64,000 nucleotides of DNA from an uncultured Bacteroidales bacterium (GCA_934699095.1 CAKUVI010000002.1:62001-126000); one strand, 5' to 3'. Shown: positions 51,059 through 60,494, counted from the stretch's first letter. Notes: generated by a model from the letters alone, not told the origin. Made by a program: numbers and translations.

Positions 51059-52549
51059 TTAGTTGTTGTCAATAGGGATTGTGTTTTTTTTGCTAATAGC
51101 CAAGAGAGTCAGGAAGAAGAGTGCGCCATTCACAATGAGAAGCTCGTAACCGAATTTGTATCCGAACAACCATTTGGTGGAATTTGAAGATAGGATGTAA
51201 CAAAACAGAGGTACAAGTATGGAGAAAACAGGTATAAGTTTGCGACGGGATCCGGGAATGGTCCGTTTCGTGAAAATTCCAAAGCAGAACAATCCGAGGA
51301 TAGGTCCATAAGTGTAGGAAGCCACCATGAATATGATGCGAATCAAGGCATCGTTATGGTGGTTTGCAACAATGATGATCACCAACAGGAACAACGTAGA
51401 AATCACTATGTGTACGATTCGGCGCACTTTGATCTGGATGTTCTCATCAGGGAAACGTTTCTCTATGTCCAAGATGTCGTAACAAACTGTTGTGGTTAGG
51501 GCAGTGAAAGTGCCGTCAGCACTTGAAAAACCTGCGGAAATCAGTCCGAACACAAACACGAACGCCCCTACTTTGCCCAAGTAGTTGAAAGCAATCTCGG
51601 GGTAGATGCGGTCGGTCGGGAACTGGTTGACATCAATGCCGTTTCTCTGGGCAAATACGAGCAGCATACCGCCAAGGAAGAGGAACAGCAGGTTCACCAC
51701 AACCAGAATGCAAGTGAACGAGAACATGTTGCGTTGAGACTCGCGCAGCGACTTGCAGGAGAGGTTCTTCTGCATCATGTCTTGGTCGAGACCGGTCATG
51801 GCGATGGTTATGAACATGCCTCCCAAGATCTGTTTCAGGAAGTAGCTGTTGTTCCGCCAGTCGGTGTTGAAAACCGTCCTGCAATCAGTTCCATCCTTGC
51901 CAACGGTTGCCATCTGCAGCCAGATGTCGCTGAAAGAGCCGCCTAAGTTGCGCATAATCACGATGATGGTTATCACCAACGCCCCGATCAGGAATGTGGT
52001 CTGGAGCATGTCGGTCCATACCACGGTCTTGATGCCGCCGCGGAAAGTGTACAAGAGTATTATTGCAATCATCACTATGGCGGTTGCCCAAATTGGGATG
52101 TTCCAGCCATCGAAGACAAATATCTGCAGCACGAATATCACCAGATACATACGCAGCGCGGAACCCAAAAGCCGCGACAGAAAGAAGAACACCGCTCCGG
52201 TCTTGTGCGCCTCATTCCCGACACGCTTTCCGAGATATTCGTAAATGGATGTTACGTTAAGACGATAATAGAGCGGGAGCAGCAGCAGGCCGATGACAAT
52301 GTATCCGAGAATGTAGCCGAACACCACGCCAAGGTAGGTGAACTGCGTTGTGTAAACATCTCCCGGCACCGACATGAAGGTGACGCCTGACAGGGAACTT
52401 CCTATCATGCCGTATGCAACCACAAACCATGGCGACTTGCGGTTGCCTGTGAAATAGCTCATCTTGTCGGTCTTTCGTGATGTGAATCCGGTGATGATGA
52501 AAAGCATCACCACATAGAGCGCGAAAAATGTGAATATAAAAGCCTGCAT
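51059..52549 (-). CDS. Sodium:solute symporter (SSS family)
   Basis: 496 residues with about thirteen membrane segments. YFTGNRKSPWFVVAYGMIGSSLSGVTFMSVPG and LDQDMMQKNLSCKSLRESQRNMF are typical of SSS transporters. The substrate cannot be read from the sequence. It lies 15 bases after pgi and 30 bases before aqpZ. Confidence 0.85.
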   Translation of the reverse strand: MQAFIFTFFALYVVMLFIITGFTSRKTDKMSYFTGNRKSPWFVVAYGMIGSSLSGVTFMSVPGDVYTTQFTYLGVVFGYILGYIVIGLLLLPLYYRLNVTSIYEYLGKRVGNEAHKTGAVFFFLSRLLGSALRMYLVIFVLQIFVFDGWNIPIWATAIVMIAIILLYTFRGGIKTVVWTDMLQTTFLIGALVITIIVIMRNLGGSFSDIWLQMATVGKDGTDCRTVFNTDWRNNSYFLKQILGGMFITIAMTGLDQDMMQKNLSCKSLRESQRNMFSFTCILVVVNLLFLFLGGMLLVFAQRNGIDVNQFPTDRIYPEIAFNYLGKVGAFVFVFGLISAGFSSADGTFTALTTTVCYDILDIEKRFPDENIQIKVRRIVHIVISTLFLLVIIIVANHHNDALIRIIFMVASYTYGPILGLFCFGIFTKRTIPGSRRKLIPVFSILVPLFCYILSSNSTKWLFGYKFGYELLIVNGALFFLTLLAISKKNTIPIDNN

Positions 52550-52564
52550 GACTGCAAAAGTGTT

Positions 52565-53872
52565 TTATTTCACGCCGGGCTTGCCGAGTAGCTTGAACAT
52601 GTTTTTCTTGTAGGCTTCAACACCGGGTTGGTCGAATGGGTTGACGTCCAATATGTAACCGCTCACGGCGCAGCTTATTTCGAAGAAATAGATGAGCTGA
52701 CCGAGGTTGTATTCGTTTATTTCAGGTATTGAGATCAGCAGATTTGGAACTTTCCCGTCAACGTGTGCGAGACAAGTACCCTTGCGTGCAATCTGGTTGA
52801 TTTCGTGTATTGACCTGTGTTGGAGGTAATTGAGGTTGTCAAGGTCTTCGGCGTCGTGCGGAATTGCAACTTTGTGGTGTGTCTTCTCGACGGCGAGCAC
52901 GGTCTCAAACAGCTGGCGGGAGCCTTCCTGGATATATTGTCCCAAAGAGTGAAGATCGGTTGAGAAGATGGCGCCTGCGGGGAATATGCCCTTGCCTTCC
53001 TTGCCCTCGCTCTCGCCGAACAGCTGCTTGTACCATTCTATGAAGTAGAAAAGCTGGGGCTCGAATGAGGTCATAAGTTCAACTCTAAGGTTGTCCTGAT
53101 ACAACAGGTTTCTGACTGCAGCGTATTGAAGCACAGGGTTTTCTGCAAAGGTTGGATTTTCGGTCACAAACTTCATCATGTCCTTTGCGCCACGCACCAG
53201 CTCGCGTATGTTGAAGCCCGCGAAGGCTATCGGCAGGAGTCCCACGGGTGTGAGCACCGAATAACGGCCTCCCACATCGTCAGGGATCACGAAAGACGGG
53301 TAGTTCTCTTTGTCGGACATGGTTTTCAGGGCACCGCGCCGCGCATCCGTGATGGTGATTATCCTCTGCTTGGCCGCCTCTACACCATACTTTTCCTCGC
53401 AATGTCTTTTCAAAATCCGGAAAGCCAATGCGGGCTCTGTTGTGGTGCCTGATTTTGAGATGACAACCAGTGAGTAGTCACGGCTGTCCAAAACCTCCAT
53501 CAAATCGTGGATGTAGTCCTCGCTGATGTTGTTGCCTGCGTACAGAATATGTGGCCTGCCGTTGTTGACGTATGGGGCGAACGAGTGCTGCAGCGCCTCT
53601 ATGACTGCCCGCGCACCAAGGTACGAACCGCCGATGCCGATCACGACAACCACTTCCGACTTCGGTGCAAATACTTTTACGCAATTCTCGATTCTGGAAA
53701 TATCTTCTTCGGTTATATCCCCCGGCAAGGTCACCCATCCGAGGAAGTCGTTACCGCGCCCTTCTTTCTTGAGGGCCTTCTGTAATGCGTCTTCTGACAC
53801 ATTTTTCAGGGCGTTAAGCCTTTTTTCTTCTAATGCGAATGCCGCATCTTCGTAGGTAAATTTTATATTCAT
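52565..53872 (-). CDS. pgi: Glucose-6-phosphate isomerase
   Basis: 435 residues, the short form common in Bacteroidota and Firmicutes. VVVIGIGGSYLGARAVIEAL, VISKSGTTTEPALAFRIL, DVGGRYSVLTPVGLLPIAFAG and the catalytic SEGKEGKGIFP region with HSLGQYIQEGSR are present. It interconverts glucose-6-phosphate and fructose-6-phosphate. It starts the minus-strand group with the symporter and aquaporin. Confidence 0.96.
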   Translation of the reverse strand: MNIKFTYEDAAFALEEKRLNALKNVSEDALQKALKKEGRGNDFLGWVTLPGDITEEDISRIENCVKVFAPKSEVVVVIGIGGSYLGARAVIEALQHSFAPYVNNGRPHILYAGNNISEDYIHDLMEVLDSRDYSLVVISKSGTTTEPALAFRILKRHCEEKYGVEAAKQRIITITDARRGALKTMSDKENYPSFVIPDDVGGRYSVLTPVGLLPIAFAGFNIRELVRGAKDMMKFVTENPTFAENPVLQYAAVRNLLYQDNLRVELMTSFEPQLFYFIEWYKQLFGESEGKEGKGIFPAGAIFSTDLHSLGQYIQEGSRQLFETVLAVEKTHHKVAIPHDAEDLDNLNYLQHRSIHEINQIARKGTCLAHVDGKVPNLLISIPEINEYNLGQLIYFFEISCAVSGYILDVNPFDQPGVEAYKKNMFKLLGKPGVK

Positions 53873-53961
53873 AATCTTATTGTTTAATTCCTAAAAATAT
53901 TTACCAACTTCACAAAGTGCAATATTACAAAAAAAATAAATCTATGAAACAATAAAAAAAC

Positions 53962-53969
53962 TACATTTG
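53962..53969 (+). promoter_or_regulatory. Bacteroidota -7 promoter element for the PHP-DRTGG-HATPase operon
   Basis: TACATTTG followed by CAAAC, 57 bases before the ATG at 54027. Confidence 0.6.
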
Positions 53970-54026
53970 CAAACTTGTTATTTTTAATATTTTTCACGAG
54001 CGGTTTTGAATATATAATCTTCGGCA

Positions 54027-54770
54027 ATGAACATTTACAAAGCGGATTTGCATACCCACACACTCCTCTCACCATGCGGTGACTTGGACATGACACCTGA
54101 GAATATCATCTCCCTTGCATTGGAAAAAGGGATTGATGTGATTGCAATCACCGACCATAACGCTACCCGTCATTGCAGATTGGCTGAACATTACTCCCAT
54201 AACCGCGACATCTTCGTGCTCTACGGCGCTGAAGTCACCACTAAAGAAGAGGCCCATTGCCTTGCCTATTTCGGCGACTACGATTCTTTAGACAAGTTTC
54301 AGGAATATTTGGATGAACACCTTCCAGATATTCCAAACGACCCGGATTTCTTCGGCGACCAGGTGCAGATCGACGAGGATATGAATATTGTTTATGAAGA
54401 ACCGCGCCTCCTCACCTCGGCCATCGACCAGAATGTGAACCAGATAGCCGACAAGGTGCATTCTCTCGGCGGCCTTTTCGTGCCGGCTCATATCGACAAA
54501 CAGAAAAACAGCCTCATCGGACAGCTCGGCTTCATTCCGTTTGACCTTGAATATGATGCTGTAGAATTGTCGGAACACGGAAATAAAGATGAGATTTTAA
54601 AAGTACATAAATATCTGAAAAACAAGATGTTTACACGCAGCTCTGATGCTCATATCCCCGACAGGGTTGGAGTTTCTCCGTGTTATTTGAGGATGGAAAC
54701 CCGAAGTTTTGATGAAATAGCAAAGGCCCTTCGCGGTGAGGATGGCAGAGAAGTGCTGCTTTCAATATAG
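54027..54770 (+). CDS. PHP domain phosphoesterase
   Basis: 247 residues. Metal-binding motifs are DLHTHT (Asp7, His9, His11), AITDHN, the GAEVTT glutamate, FVPAHIDK and SSDAHIPD. This is the TrpH/YciV-like PHP family, which hydrolyses phosphodiester or phosphomonoester bonds. It heads a three-gene unit with DRTGG and HATPase proteins, 33 bases before the DRTGG gene. In Clostridia and Thermotogales such genes lie beside [FeFe] hydrogenase genes; none is in this window. Confidence 0.88.
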   Translation: MNIYKADLHTHTLLSPCGDLDMTPENIISLALEKGIDVIAITDHNATRHCRLAEHYSHNRDIFVLYGAEVTTKEEAHCLAYFGDYDSLDKFQEYLDEHLPDIPNDPDFFGDQVQIDEDMNIVYEEPRLLTSAIDQNVNQIADKVHSLGGLFVPAHIDKQKNSLIGQLGFIPFDLEYDAVELSEHGNKDEILKVHKYLKNKMFTRSSDAHIPDRVGVSPCYLRMETRSFDEIAKALRGEDGREVLLSI

Positions 54771-54803
54771 TTTTTATGGAATTTTAACACAATATTTATA
54801 GAT

Positions 54804-55139
54804 ATGACAGTAAAAGAATTAGTAGAAAAGATGAATCTCACCGTTTTTTGTGGTGAAAATAATATGGATACAGAAATAAAGGGAGGCTATGTGTCAGACC
54901 TTCTGAGTGATGTGATGGGCTTTGCGCAGGAAGGCCATGCATGGGTTACTCTTCAGACTCACAAGAATGTGATTGCAATCGCCTCGCTGAAGGAGTTGGC
55001 ATGTGTGATACTTGTCAAGGGAAACAAACCGGATGACGATATGCTTGAACAAGCAAAAGAGGAGGATATACCAGTGCTTGGCACGACGGAACAGACCTTC
55101 GAAGTGGCCGGCCAACTATATATGTACTTAAAAGCCTAA
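54804..55139 (+). CDS. DRTGG-domain protein
   Basis: 111 residues. The sequence TVKELVEKMNLTVFCGENNMDTEIKGGYVSDLLSDVMG with HAWVTLQTHKNVIAIASLKELACVILVKG matches the small DRTGG domain family that also occurs in phosphotransacetylases and near HPr-kinase-like proteins. It is probably a ligand-sensing or regulatory domain; no catalytic residues are apparent. It lies 33 bases after the PHP gene and three bases before the HATPase gene. Confidence 0.8.
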   Translation: MTVKELVEKMNLTVFCGENNMDTEIKGGYVSDLLSDVMGFAQEGHAWVTLQTHKNVIAIASLKELACVILVKGNKPDDDMLEQAKEEDIPVLGTTEQTFEVAGQLYMYLKA

Positions 55140-55142
55140 GCC

Positions 55143-55685
55143 ATGAAGGATTTGTCGATGCACATTATGGATATTCTCCAGAATTCCACACGTGCTAAAG
55201 CAAAAAACATCACTTTGGAGGTTGCAGAAGACCATTCTGCCGACACCTTGACTCTCGTCTTCAAGGATGACGGCTGCGGAATGAGTCCTGAAATGGTGAA
55301 GAACGTCGTCAATCCTTTTTTCACCACACGCACTACCCGCAAGGTCGGTCTCGGACTGCCGCTTCTCAAACAGAATGCTGAGATGACGGGAGGTTCAATG
55401 AATATTGAGAGTGCTGAAGGTGTGGGTACGACAGTGACAGCTGTGTTCGGTCTCTCAAACATCGACCGCCCACCGATGGGCGACCTCGCCGGCACAATGG
55501 TGCTTACAATCGCAGCACATCCGGAGATCCATTTCGTGTTCCATTTTGAGAGGAAAAATTCCGAAAAGGATGTCGATTATGTGTTGGATACCACAGAATT
55601 GTATGAGGCCTTGGATGGTGTATCACTTCAGGAACCAGAGGTGATGTCGTATATCAAAGAGATGATAGAAGAAAATATAATGTAG
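55143..55685 (+). CDS. HATPase_c (anti-sigma/histidine-kinase-like) protein
   Basis: 180 residues: an ATP-binding domain without a phospho-acceptor or sensor part. N box DILQNSTRAKAKNI (the usual first Asn pair is present as QNS), G1 box FKDDGCGM, and G2 box GLGLPLLKQNAEMTGG. The C-terminal 60 residues after the domain (NSEKDVDYVLDTTELYEALDGV) are unrecognised. Similar proteins accompany PHP and DRTGG genes in hydrogenase loci of anaerobes. It ends one base before the convergent cutC. Confidence 0.85.
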   Translation: MKDLSMHIMDILQNSTRAKAKNITLEVAEDHSADTLTLVFKDDGCGMSPEMVKNVVNPFFTTRTTRKVGLGLPLLKQNAEMTGGSMNIESAEGVGTTVTAVFGLSNIDRPPMGDLAGTMVLTIAAHPEIHFVFHFERKNSEKDVDYVLDTTELYEALDGVSLQEPEVMSYIKEMIEENIM

Positions 55686-55686
55686 A

Positions 55687-56370
55687 TTATAAAAGATTGG
55701 CTATCAGTCGTTTTACTAATACGGGGTCTGTTTCACAGGCTCCGTTTTTGTTTGTGCGTTTGCAGGAGCCGTGAATTTCATCAACGCCGGTATGTGACTT
55801 CAGTTCTGCTGCATTATCAGGGGTGATACCGCTTCCGGCGAGAATGGCTATCCGTCCGTCGGCTTTGACGACTAACTTTTTCAGTGTCTCGATGCCTTCA
55901 ACTGCGGTGGGCTTACATCCTGATGTGAGAATTCGTTTGCATCCGCAATCAATAATGTCGTCTATGGCGGCAAACGGGTCATTGCATTCGTCGAACGCCC
56001 TGTGAAACGTGACAGGCAGAGGTGACGATAACTCCACAAAGTGTTTTGTGAGTTTTTTGTCGATGTGGCCGTCTTCAGTCAGAAAGCCGACAACAATGCC
56101 TGCAGCCCCAAGTTGTTTGCAGATTTTAACATCCTCTTCCATGATCTTGATTTCCAATTGGTTATAGTGAAAATCACCACTTCTTGGGCGTACAAGCACG
56201 AAAACATCCAATCCGAGGTCTTGAGTTGTATGTTTGATAGCGGCGTATGAGGGAGTGGTGCCGCCCTCAGACAGGGCTTGGCACAACTCGATGCGTTTGG
56301 CGCCGGCATTTTTGGCATTCATTGCAGATTGGATCGAACTGCAGCAGATTTCAATGTCGTTGATGGTCAT
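55687..56370 (-). CDS. cutC: CutC family protein
   Basis: 227 residues, TIM-barrel family. IEICCSSIQSAMNAKNAGAKRIELC, LVRPRSGDFHYN, GFLTEDGHID, TFHRAFDEC, RILTSGC and ILAGSGITPDN are conserved. CutC was named for copper homeostasis, but a direct copper role is disputed; the barrel resembles sugar-phosphate enzymes. It is the last gene of a prs-lpdA-ansA-cutC run, two bases after ansA, and is nearly abutting the convergent HATPase gene. Confidence 0.92.
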   Translation of the reverse strand: MTINDIEICCSSIQSAMNAKNAGAKRIELCQALSEGGTTPSYAAIKHTTQDLGLDVFVLVRPRSGDFHYNQLEIKIMEEDVKICKQLGAAGIVVGFLTEDGHIDKKLTKHFVELSSPLPVTFHRAFDECNDPFAAIDDIIDCGCKRILTSGCKPTAVEGIETLKKLVVKADGRIAILAGSGITPDNAAELKSHTGVDEIHGSCKRTNKNGACETDPVLVKRLIANLL

Positions 56371-56372
56371 GG

Positions 56373-57425
56373 CTATTCTTCTGTGTGGTTGTTTTCGGCT
56401 GAGAGTTCACCGCGAAGAGAGGTCTCCATCAGTTGTCTCACTTCGGACGGGTCTGATACATTGGCGAGCAGGTACATGAGTTTTGTGACTGCAGCTTCGG
56501 TGGTCATGTCATGGCCGCTGAGCACACCAATGTCGGAGAGGTGTTTGCCGGTGAGGTATTTGCCCATCTCAACTCCGCCGCCGTGTTTGCATTGAGTTAT
56601 ATTGACGATGACCAGGCCTCGTCCAATGGCCTCTTTCAATGCAGAGATGAAGGAGTTGTTGGTGGGGGCGTTGCCCACGCCGAATGTTTCAAGAACTACA
56701 GCCTTGAGTCCTGGCGTGTTGAGAATGTTGCTCAGAAGCATCTGGCTCATACCGGGGAAAATCTTGACCACAGCCACATTGTTGTCCATTTTTTCATGTA
56801 TTGTGAACGGCTTGCTTTCGTCAGATGAAAGCAGGAAGTGCTTGTGGTAGTCGATATATGTGCCAACCTCAGCTAATTTGGGATAGTTTGGGGAGTGGAA
56901 GGCATTAAATCGGGACGCGTCAGCCTTGTAGGTGCGGTTTCCCCTGTATAGGGCGTTCTGGAAGCAAACGCACACCTCCTTGACGATGGGCTTGCCCTGG
57001 TGATGAGCTGCCGCGAACTCAATGGCATTCAAGATGTTGCGTCGCCCGTCAGTGCGTATGACACCTAAAGGAAGCTGCGATCCAGTGAGGATTACAGGCT
57101 TGGCAAGGTTTTCCAGAAGAAAACTAAGTGCCGAAGCAGTGTATGCCATAGTGTCGGTGCCGTGGAGCACCACAAATCCGTCAAACTCATTGTAGTTCTC
57201 GGAAATGCACTTGGCGAGTCGGATCCAGAATTCCGGATTGGTGTCTGACGAGTCTATGAGCGGGAGAAGGTCCTTGAATGTAAGTTCGGCATCTACAAGT
57301 GGAAGCATCGGAAGCTGGTGGTATATGTCCTTGAACTCAAAAGGAACTAACGATTTGGTCACAGGATCCATCATCATCCCGATGGTTCCACCGGTGTAGA
57401 TTACCAATATTTTACGTTTATCCAT
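56373..57425 (-). CDS. ansA: Type I (cytoplasmic) L-asparaginase
   Basis: 350 residues. The first catalytic Thr motif is IYTGGTIGMM and the second FVVLHGTDTMAYTASAL; TGSQLPLG and GVGNAPTN complete the pattern. No signal peptide, so cytoplasmic, hydrolysing asparagine to aspartate and ammonia. It lies 39 bases after lpdA and two bases before cutC. Confidence 0.95.
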   Translation of the reverse strand: MDKRKILVIYTGGTIGMMMDPVTKSLVPFEFKDIYHQLPMLPLVDAELTFKDLLPLIDSSDTNPEFWIRLAKCISENYNEFDGFVVLHGTDTMAYTASALSFLLENLAKPVILTGSQLPLGVIRTDGRRNILNAIEFAAAHHQGKPIVKEVCVCFQNALYRGNRTYKADASRFNAFHSPNYPKLAEVGTYIDYHKHFLLSSDESKPFTIHEKMDNNVAVVKIFPGMSQMLLSNILNTPGLKAVVLETFGVGNAPTNNSFISALKEAIGRGLVIVNITQCKHGGGVEMGKYLTGKHLSDIGVLSGHDMTTEAAVTKLMYLLANVSDPSEVRQLMETSLRGELSAENNHTEE

Positions 57426-57464
57426 GTCGATATTCAGAAAAACGGTTTGTCTTAAGGTCTTATT

Positions 57465-58862
57465 CTAGATGTGTACGCATTCGTTGTATGCCACAGCCAC
57501 GGCCTCCATTATGGCTTCAGACATGGTCGGGTGGGGGAATACGGCTGAGATCACTTCAGGTCCTGTGATACCCATCTTGCGTGCCATGACCGCGCCAGCG
57601 ATCATCTCTGTCACATTGTCGCCTATGAGGTGACAACCGAGCCATTTGTTGGTGTTCTTGTCGAAGATGACTTTCACAAGTCCGTCGCGGTTGCCTGAAG
57701 CGGCAGCCTTGCCGGAAGCTGTGAACGGGAACTTGCCCACTAAGATATCAATACCTTGTTCCTTGCAGGCGCGTTCAGTCATTCCCACGGAGGCGATTTC
57801 GGGCGTCGTGTAGGTGCATCCAGGGATGTTGGCGTAGTCAACAGGTTCCGGATTGCCGCCGGCGATCTTCTCCACGCAGACAAGGGCTTCGTGAGATGCC
57901 ACGTGCGCGAGTGCCGGTCCGTGAACGATGTCGCCGATGGCGTACACGCCCTCAACGTTTGTACGGTAGTAGTCGTCAACGACCACTTTGCCGCGCTCAA
58001 CGCTTACTCCGCATTCTTCAAGGCCGAGCCCTTCGAGATTTGTGGTCACACCCACGGCCGAAAGAACCACGTCGCAGGTGAGTTCTGTGATTTTATCTTT
58101 TGAGTCTTTGACGGTCACTACACACTGGTTGTCAACGATTTCTACCTTTTCAACTGCAGCGCCGGTCATAGTCTTGATGCCGTGTTTGCGGAAACAGCGT
58201 GCGAGTTGTGCGGCCACGTCGTCGTCTTCCACTGGAACGAGGCGCGGCATATATTCCACGATTGTTACCTGGGTGCCCATGGTGGAATAGAAGTATGCCA
58301 ATTCGCTGCCTATGGCGCCGGATCCCATGACCACCATCGACTTGGGGAGCTCGGGAAGTGTGAGTGCCTCGCGGTAGCCGATGATATGCTTTCCGTCTTG
58401 CTGCACGTTGGGCAGACTGCGTGAGCGTGCGCCCGTGGCCAAGATTATGTGTTTGGCTTCGTAGGTCTCGGTGCTGCCGTCTGCGGCTGTCACTTCCACC
58501 TGATGAGCACCGGCAAGCTTGCCGAATCCAGCTATCACGTCAACATTGTTCTTCTTGAGAAGATATTGAACGCCCTTGCTCATGTTCTCGGCCACACCGC
58601 GACTGCGTTTTACCACAGCCTGAAAATCGGGTGTTGCGTTGCCGTCGAGTGTTATGCCGTATTCGGCGGCATGTGACATATATTTATATACTTGCGCCGA
58701 CTTCAGGAGGGCTTTTGTCGGGATGCAACCCCAGTTGAGACAGATGCCGCCGAGTTCGGCGCGCTCCACAACCGCGGTTTTGAGATTCAACTGGCTGGCC
58801 CTGATGGCTGCCACATAGCCTCCCGGACCGCTTCCTATCACTATCAGATCGTAACTTGTCAT
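57465..58862 (-). CDS. lpdA: Dihydrolipoyl dehydrogenase
   Basis: 465 residues. FAD-binding GSGPGGYVAAIRASQ; redox disulfide in GGICLNWGCIPTK (Cys41/Cys46); NAD-binding VMGSGAIGSELAYFYSTMG; second FAD motif YAIGDIVHGPALAHVA; C-terminal active-site HPHPTMSE-like FPHPTMSEAI with the catalytic His-Glu pair. It reoxidises lipoamide in 2-oxoacid dehydrogenase or glycine-cleavage complexes. No E1/E2 or gcv genes are nearby. It lies 12 bases after prs. Confidence 0.96.
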   Translation of the reverse strand: MTSYDLIVIGSGPGGYVAAIRASQLNLKTAVVERAELGGICLNWGCIPTKALLKSAQVYKYMSHAAEYGITLDGNATPDFQAVVKRSRGVAENMSKGVQYLLKKNNVDVIAGFGKLAGAHQVEVTAADGSTETYEAKHIILATGARSRSLPNVQQDGKHIIGYREALTLPELPKSMVVMGSGAIGSELAYFYSTMGTQVTIVEYMPRLVPVEDDDVAAQLARCFRKHGIKTMTGAAVEKVEIVDNQCVVTVKDSKDKITELTCDVVLSAVGVTTNLEGLGLEECGVSVERGKVVVDDYYRTNVEGVYAIGDIVHGPALAHVASHEALVCVEKIAGGNPEPVDYANIPGCTYTTPEIASVGMTERACKEQGIDILVGKFPFTASGKAAASGNRDGLVKVIFDKNTNKWLGCHLIGDNVTEMIAGAVMARKMGITGPEVISAVFPHPTMSEAIMEAVAVAYNECVHI

Positions 58863-58874
58863 GTTTGTCTTGTT

Positions 58875-59807
58875 TTATACGAAATAATGAGATGAAATAG
58901 AGGTGTTGTCTTCCACGCTTTGGATGATTTCTGCGAGGAGAGGAGCCACTGACACGACTTTCACCTTGTCGCATGGGCGTCTCAAAGGAATGGTGTCGGT
59001 TATGAGGACCTCGTCAAGCACTGAATTCTCGATGTTCTCAAGTGCTGAGCCAGAGAAAAGGCCATGGGCGCACATTGCGCGTACACTCTTGGCACCCATT
59101 TCCTTGATGCGGGCGGCAGCCTTGCACAATGTGCCGGCGGTGTCGATGATGTCGTCAACCAAAATCACGTTCTTGTCCTTCACATCACCGATGATTTGCA
59201 ATGATGCAACTTCATTCTGCTTCTCACGCTGCTTGTAGCCTATGGCCAGTTCGCAGTTCAGGGCTTTGGCGTATGTCGATGCACGTTTAGTGCCGCCTGT
59301 GTCAGGCGAAGCTATGCTGATGTTGTCCCAGTTGGCGTTCTTCACCATCGGGATGAACACGTTGGACGCGAATAAATGGTCAACAGGCACTTCGAAGAAA
59401 CCTTGGATCTGGTCTGCGTGCAGATCCATCGTGATGACTCTGCTCACACCTGCAGCGGTGAGGAGGTTGCACATCAACTTGGCTCCTATGGATGTTCTGG
59501 GCTTGTCTTTGCGGTCTTGTCGCGCATAGCCGAAATAAGGAATCACGGCTACTATGCTGCGGGCTGAAGCTCGCTTTGCTGCATCTATGGCAATCAACAA
59601 CTCTATGATGTTGTCTGCTGGCGAGAATGTGGATTGGATGATGAACACATCGCGGCCACGGATGGTCTCGTTGTAATAAACCTGGATTTCTCCATCCTTG
59701 AATTGTAGAATGTCAACCGACAAAAGCGGCTTGTTTAAGCATTCTGCAATGTGCTGCGCTAACTTTGGGTTGGAACGACCGGCAACCAATACGTAATCTT
59801 GATTCAT
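58875..59807 (-). CDS. prs: Ribose-phosphate pyrophosphokinase
   Basis: 310 residues from the ATG at 59807. FKDGEIQVYYNETIRGRDVFIIQS, YFGYARQDRKDKPRTSI, DLHADQIQGFF and the PRPP-binding VILVDDIIDTAGTL are diagnostic. It makes PRPP for purine, pyrimidine, histidine and NAD synthesis. The open frame continues upstream to a GTG at 59864, but that lies before the promoter element and is rejected. prs is the first gene of a four-gene run with lpdA, ansA and cutC. Confidence 0.96.
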   Translation of the reverse strand: MNQDYVLVAGRSNPKLAQHIAECLNKPLLSVDILQFKDGEIQVYYNETIRGRDVFIIQSTFSPADNIIELLIAIDAAKRASARSIVAVIPYFGYARQDRKDKPRTSIGAKLMCNLLTAAGVSRVITMDLHADQIQGFFEVPVDHLFASNVFIPMVKNANWDNISIASPDTGGTKRASTYAKALNCELAIGYKQREKQNEVASLQIIGDVKDKNVILVDDIIDTAGTLCKAAARIKEMGAKSVRAMCAHGLFSGSALENIENSVLDEVLITDTIPLRRPCDKVKVVSVAPLLAEIIQSVEDNTSISSHYFV

Positions 59808-59851
59808 AAAACTTTGATATTTAATATTATACGTTTTTTTCTTTTCCTTTG

Positions 59852-59859
59852 CAAAAGTA
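59852..59859 (-). promoter_or_regulatory. Bacteroidota -7 promoter element for prs
   Basis: TACTTTTG followed by C on the minus strand, 44 bases before the ATG at 59807. It fixes the start downstream of the in-frame GTG at 59864. Confidence 0.7.
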
Positions 59860-60095
59860 ATCACTAACTTAATACGTTGGATAAAAACTTGTTACAAGTT
59901 ATTAACAAAAGAATTGATGCGCGTTTTCACCTCTTTAGGGTGTCCTCTGTGTGGAAAATATTGGCGTTTTCTTCCTTTTATTCGACGTGTAAAAATGCAA
60001 CAAATTTGCAAGTTGATGTATAAATATCTGATAATGAATATTTTATGTGTATATAATAATTTTATTTTTATGGAATTTTAAGATGAAAAAAATTA

Positions 60096-60103
60096 TATCT
60101 TTG
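60096..60103 (+). promoter_or_regulatory. Bacteroidota -7 promoter element for tRNA-Pro
   Basis: TATCTTTG followed by CAGCC, 17 bases before the tRNA 5' end. Confidence 0.7.
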
Positions 60104-60120
60104 CAGCCGTGAAAGTGATT

Positions 60121-60194
60121 CGGGGTGTGGCGCAGTTGGCTAGCGCACTTGCATGGGGTGCAAGGGGTCGGAAGTTCGAGTCTTCTCACCCCGA
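60121..60194 (+). tRNA. tRNA-Pro (anticodon GGG)
   Basis: 74 bases. Acceptor CGGGGTG / CACCCCG with C1-G72, typical of tRNA-Pro, discriminator A. Anticodon stem CTTGC / GCAAG with loop ATGGGGT (anticodon GGG). T-loop TTCGAGT. No encoded CCA. Confidence 0.93.
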
Positions 60195-60249
60195 CGAGCT
60201 TTTATAAAAAGTTTGTTTTTCATAAGATTAGATTTTAATTACAGAGATT

Positions 60250-60278
60250 GGAGATTTCAGGTTTGAGATCTCCTTTTT
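60250..60278 (+). terminator. Terminator after tRNA-Pro
   Basis: GGAGAT / ATCTCC with a 12-base loop, then five T, 55 bases after the tRNA. Confidence 0.6.
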
Positions 60279-60395
60279 CTTTTCATTAAAAGAGCAAAAG
60301 CGTTGTGTGCCAACTTAAATCATCTGCTTGGTATTTAAACGTAGGTTTTTGTTAAGCAGGCAGATTACTTTGCAGGAAACTTATTCGTTAATTTG

Positions 60396-60413
60396 AATCC
60401 CCTGAAGGGGATT
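60396..60413. repeat. Short C4/G4 hairpin element
   Basis: AATCCCCTGAAGGGGATT, a near-perfect palindrome; same hairpin type as at 11957-11983 and 60443-60470. Confidence 0.6.
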
Positions 60414-60442
60414 GAATTTTGGCTGGGGAATCTTTTCCATCC

Positions 60443-60470
60443 TACCGGGCTTTATCCCCTGACGGGGATT
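60443..60470. repeat. Dispersed hairpin element with TACCGGGCTTTATCCCC core
   Basis: Second copy of the element at 11957-11983; the first 17 bases are identical, the loop differs (TGAC against GTTA) and the GGGGATT end is shared. Confidence 0.7.
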
Positions 60471-60494
60471 AATTGATTGAAAATATTGGCTGCT

